16,397 nucleotides of DNA, taken from Alphaproteobacteria bacterium MarineAlpha10_Bin2. GTDB taxonomy: Bacteria; Pseudomonadota; Alphaproteobacteria; UBA828. Where the stretch lies: NCBI GenBank assembly GCA_002937555.1, contig PTKB01000024.1, forward strand, positions 1-16,397. The letters are read 5' to 3'. Shown here piece after piece: positions 14,216 to 16,397 of the stretch. The position numbers were made by a program, and so were the translations under genes. Position 1 is the stretch's first letter; every line of letters begins with the position of its first letter. The notes below the pieces were generated by a model. That model had not been told where the DNA came from, searched no databases, and saw nothing but the letters and a program-made list of their open reading frames with translations.

Positions 14216-14991
14216 TACGCCGCGCCTCTGCCGAACAGCATAGCGGGATCGACCCATTCGGCGCCGGGATGGTCCGACGTGCGGGCGAAAAATTCCGCCA
14301 AGAAGCGCCACGTCGCCTCGTCCTGTTGTAAATGATGGCTGAGCAGGCCGGTCGGCTCGCCGCCATCCGCCCTGCCCCCGCGGCGCGCCGCCAAATGATT
14401 GCAGGCGAGCGTCAACGCCTCGGCCTCGCCGAGAAACGCAGCACCTTGCCGCCAATTGAGTATATCGACATGGCAATTGATCCGCTTGAGGCCGTTCTCC
14501 GGCGCCGTCGCCTCGCGTGCGCCATAGGTCGAGATCGCGCCATAGCCGAGCGCTGGCAGGCGCGGGATCAATTCAGGTGCGATGCGGTTCCACGGCGGCA
14601 CCAGCGCCGGCAGGAATTGATTCGCGAACCGCGCCGATAAAATCGCCTGCCCGGCGCGCAACTGACTCTCGCATAATTCCGAAGGGTGGCTGCCGCCCAA
14701 CTCGATCTTTTTCTCGTTCTCACGGGCATGATTGGCATGGGTGTAGCCATGTTGCACGACCCAGCATTGCGCTGCCGCGCCGGCGCCAATCAGTTGCGCG
14801 GCGGCGTCGCTTAACGTCGCGGGAATAACCGCCATTACCAGCGGCGGCGCATCGCCGCCGGCGAGGCCGAGCAACCTGCGAAGCGCCGGCGAATCTTCCG
14901 CTGCGTCATCGTCGCGCCACCACAGGCCGGCACGCCGCCCGTCCCCGGCCCAGGCGTTGAGCTCATCGTCCAAATCCTGCCAACCGGTCAT
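14215..14991 (-). CDS. Polysaccharide deacetylase-like protein (NodB-type)
   Basis: A 258-residue protein without a signal peptide, so cytoplasmic unlike most secreted peptidoglycan deacetylases. NodB-type landmarks are WWRDDDA (24-30), with candidate catalytic-base and metal-binding aspartates; VVQHGYTHANH (78-88), where His81 and His85 can bind metal; LVPPWNRIAPELIP (130-143); INCHVDILNW (171-180) and GLLSHHLQ (215-222) late in the domain. These resemble the five carbohydrate esterase 4 motifs, though somewhat diverged. The expected reaction is removal of N- or O-acetyl groups from a sugar. Its ATG overlaps the glycosyltransferase stop by 4 nt, and its own stop overlaps the next ATG by 1 nt. 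Deacetylation of a glycan intermediate made by the adjacent glycosyltransferase is the simplest reading; the substrate is not known. Confidence 0.82.
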   Translation of the reverse strand: MTGWQDLDDELNAWAGDGRRAGLWWRDDDAAEDSPALRRLLGLAGGDAPPLVMAVIPATLSDAAAQLIGAGAAAQCWVVQHGYTHANHARENEKKIELGGSHPSELCESQLRAGQAILSARFANQFLPALVPPWNRIAPELIPRLPALGYGAISTYGAREATAPENGLKRINCHVDILNWRQGAAFLGEAEALTLACNHLAARRGGRADGGEPTGLLSHHLQQDEATWRFLAEFFARTSDHPGAEWVDPAMLFGRGAA

Positions 14992-16130
14992 ATCGATACC
15001 GTTTCGGAAATAATTCGAGCGCTCTCGCCGGCGCCGGCGACGCCGATCTCGAGCTCCGGACGCGGCGCCGCCCAGGCCGCATCGACCGCGGCAGCGAGCC
15101 GCTCCGGCGTCAATCCGTCTTCGCGCACCACTTGCGCCAAGCCCGCCGCCGCCATGCGCTCGGCGCGCAGCGCCTGCTCGGTTTCGCCTGGCGCCGCGAA
15201 CGGCACAAGAACCGCGCGCACCCGCGCGCTTACGACATCGAGCACGGTGTTGTAGCCGGCCTGTGAAATCGACAAGGCGGCGGCTTCGAGAAGGGCGGGA
15301 AAATCCGCGCGCGCCCGTTCCACAACTGTGCCGTCATGCGACAGGCGCTTCAGCGCATTGTACCATTCCGCCGGTAGATTGGGGCCCGCCAGCAGGCGCC
15401 AGCGCCGGTCCGCGAGCGCGCTTATCTCGCGCGCTTCCATCGCGGTTTGCAAGAGATGGGCGCCGACCGCGCCGCCGCCCGCCGAGACGATAACTTCTCC
15501 CGAGCCGCCATAAGGCCCGCCCGGGCCGACGGCGCCGATATAGCCGGTGTAGCGGATCAGGTGGGAAATGCGCGCGGTCTCCGGAAAGCTCGCCTCGAAG
15601 GGAATCAGCTCCGCATCGCCATGCACGAGGACGGCGCGGTACCAGCGCAGCACAAGCTCGGCCATCTCGCTGCTGCGCGCCGGCTCGCTCCGTTCGGTCA
15701 AAATGTCGCGAACGGAGGCAAATATCGCCGGCTTTGGCCGGGATTGATGCGCGGCCTCCAGCAGCGGCAACAACTCGGCAGCGAATTGGCGCCGCCCGAA
15801 CGGGTACATTTCGGTGATCACCACATGCGGCCGGTGCGTGCGGTAAAGGCTGAGCAAGCGCTCGCGGCGCTGGGCGCGGAAGGCGCCGTCGGGTTTCTGA
15901 CCGTTGGCGTCCACGGTGGCCGAGAAAGTGGCGTCGGTGGCGCGCAGCGGCGGCAATTGCTTAAATTTTGCGGCGCCTATATCGAGCCCCTGCAACGGCA
16001 TGCCGCCGGACACGAGCATGGTGTCGAAATCACGCGCCGCCAAAGCCCGGGCGAGAGCGGCGGCGCGGCGTAAATGGCCGATTCCGAGAAGATGCTGCAC
16101 CCAGATAAGCGCCCGCGCCCCGCTCATCAC
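14988..16130 (-). CDS. Predicted glycosyltransferase with GHLRR motif (GT-B, MurG-like), copy 2
   Basis: A 380-residue cytoplasmic GT-B enzyme starting at ATG 16130, overlapping the phosphatase stop by 4 nt. It opens with ALIWVQHLLGIGHLRRAAAL (7-26), the same GxGHLRR loop as the other glycosyltransferase. HVVITEMYPFGRRQFAAELL and IFASVRDILTERSEP follow. The donor domain contains EVIVSAGGGAVGAHLLQTAM and ALSISQAGYNTVLDVVSARV, then RAVLVPFAAPGETEQALRAE, typical of MurG-like nucleotide-sugar sites. In relatives such residues contact the UDP or GDP sugar, but which sugar is unknown here. It is followed immediately by the deacetylase, so glycosyl transfer followed by deacetylation is a reasonable pairing. 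Codon use matches the neighbours. The two GHLRR-type genes are clearly paralogous but diverged, and probably act on different donors or acceptors. Confidence 0.87.
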   Translation of the reverse strand: MMSGARALIWVQHLLGIGHLRRAAALARALAARDFDTMLVSGGMPLQGLDIGAAKFKQLPPLRATDATFSATVDANGQKPDGAFRAQRRERLLSLYRTHRPHVVITEMYPFGRRQFAAELLPLLEAAHQSRPKPAIFASVRDILTERSEPARSSEMAELVLRWYRAVLVHGDAELIPFEASFPETARISHLIRYTGYIGAVGPGGPYGGSGEVIVSAGGGAVGAHLLQTAMEAREISALADRRWRLLAGPNLPAEWYNALKRLSHDGTVVERARADFPALLEAAALSISQAGYNTVLDVVSARVRAVLVPFAAPGETEQALRAERMAAAGLAQVVREDGLTPERLAAAVDAAWAAPRPELEIGVAGAGESARIISETVSI

Positions 16131-16397
16131 GCGCCTTCGGAAGCGATCAGACTCACATTGCTGCGCTCCAGGCTGGGCCGGCCTTCGCCATCCAGGTGGA
16201 ACAGCTGGGCGCTGTTCCAGTCGAACTTGAGCGGCGGGCGGCCGAGCATGTCCCAGCCCACGGCGCGGGCAAAGAGTGCGCGCACGATGCCCTTGTGACA
16301 GACGCCGATCACCGTCTGCTTCTCGGCCGCAATCGCGCGCAGCCAGGGTGCGAGGCGCTCCTGCAATTGGCGCGGGCTTTCGCCGCCGGGCGCAGAT
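16127..16397 (-). CDS. Histidine phosphatase family protein, C-terminal part (cut by window edge)
   Basis: The last 89 codons of a phosphoglycerate-mutase-like histidine phosphatase; the 5' end lies beyond 16397. The visible part opens with APGGESPRQLQERLAPWL, containing the PGGES element that precedes the second catalytic His. That His is in TVIGVCHKGIVRALFARAVG. The N-terminal RHG motif with the phosphorylated His must lie outside the window. SAQLFHLDGEGRPSLERSN forms the closing strands. Members hydrolyse small phosphate esters, including sugar phosphates, or act as mutases. As the first visible gene of a tightly overlapping operon with a glycosyltransferase and a deacetylase, a sugar-phosphate role is plausible. 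Its stop overlaps the glycosyltransferase ATG by 4 nt. There may be more genes of this operon upstream. Confidence 0.85.
   Translation of the reverse strand, partial: SAPGGESPRQLQERLAPWLRAIAAEKQTVIGVCHKGIVRALFARAVGWDMLGRPPLKFDWNSAQLFHLDGEGRPSLERSNVSLIASEGA

Noticed and set aside
1..16397. CRISPR array, tRNA or rRNA genes, insertion sequence
   Set aside because: Reading both strands, I saw no regularly spaced direct repeats, cloverleaf-like sequence, rRNA core segments or transposase motifs. The window is packed with the protein genes listed.

Overview
The window reads as a fragment of a high-GC Gram-negative chromosome. Codon use, GTG starts, signal peptides and the gene families all fit an alphaproteobacterium, perhaps Rhodospirillales-like; this placement is inference, as no rRNA or tRNA marker is present. 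Most of the window (about 3.2-16.4 kb) is one dense locus, mainly on the minus strand. It mixes an oligopeptide/oligosaccharide-type (Dpp/Opp-like) ABC importer with glycan-type enzymes.

Left edge (1-2.3 kb). Positions 1 to about 285 look unlike the rest. They carry, on the minus strand, a hydrophilic Q/S/N-rich reading frame with an in-frame TGA. This abuts the first ~72 codons of an MFS transporter that stops making sense there, so a rearrangement or assembly join near 275-295 is likely. The MFS stub lies directly downstream of an enoyl-CoA hydratase/isomerase gene. Divergent from that, on the plus strand, are an MBL-fold hydrolase and a class I methyltransferase.

Middle block (3.2-10.2 kb, minus strand). 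In transcription order: family 5 solute-binding protein, a GHLRR-type glycosyltransferase, a TylF-like O-methyltransferase, a DppB-like permease, a DppC-like permease with a large periplasmic insert, and a cytochrome P460-like secreted protein. The P460 gene has a frameshift at a C6 tract and CxxCR in place of the haem motif CxxCH. A candidate promoter (TTGTTC-N16-TATGAT) with a perfect 10-bp inverted repeat flanking its -10 box lies upstream of the solute-binding protein.

Right block (11.1-16.4 kb, minus strand). In transcription order: histidine phosphatase (cut by the window edge), a second GHLRR-type glycosyltransferase, a NodB-like deacetylase, a small two-helix membrane protein with a PH-like tail, a fused double ATPase of the Dpp/Opp type, and a secreted PA14-domain protein. 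The first five genes are chained by 1-4 nt overlaps and the PA14 gene follows after 13 nt. A lone plus-strand methyltransferase (10564-11067) separates the two blocks and converges on the PA14 gene, with a nested palindrome between them.

Together the blocks supply every part of one ABC importer (binding protein, two permeases, two ATPase domains). Around it are two paralogous glycosyltransferases, a deacetylase, a phosphatase, up to three methyltransferases and a putative sugar-binding PA14 protein. My inference is a coordinated system for making, modifying and/or taking up a glycan or glycosylated metabolite. The substrate cannot be read from the sequence.
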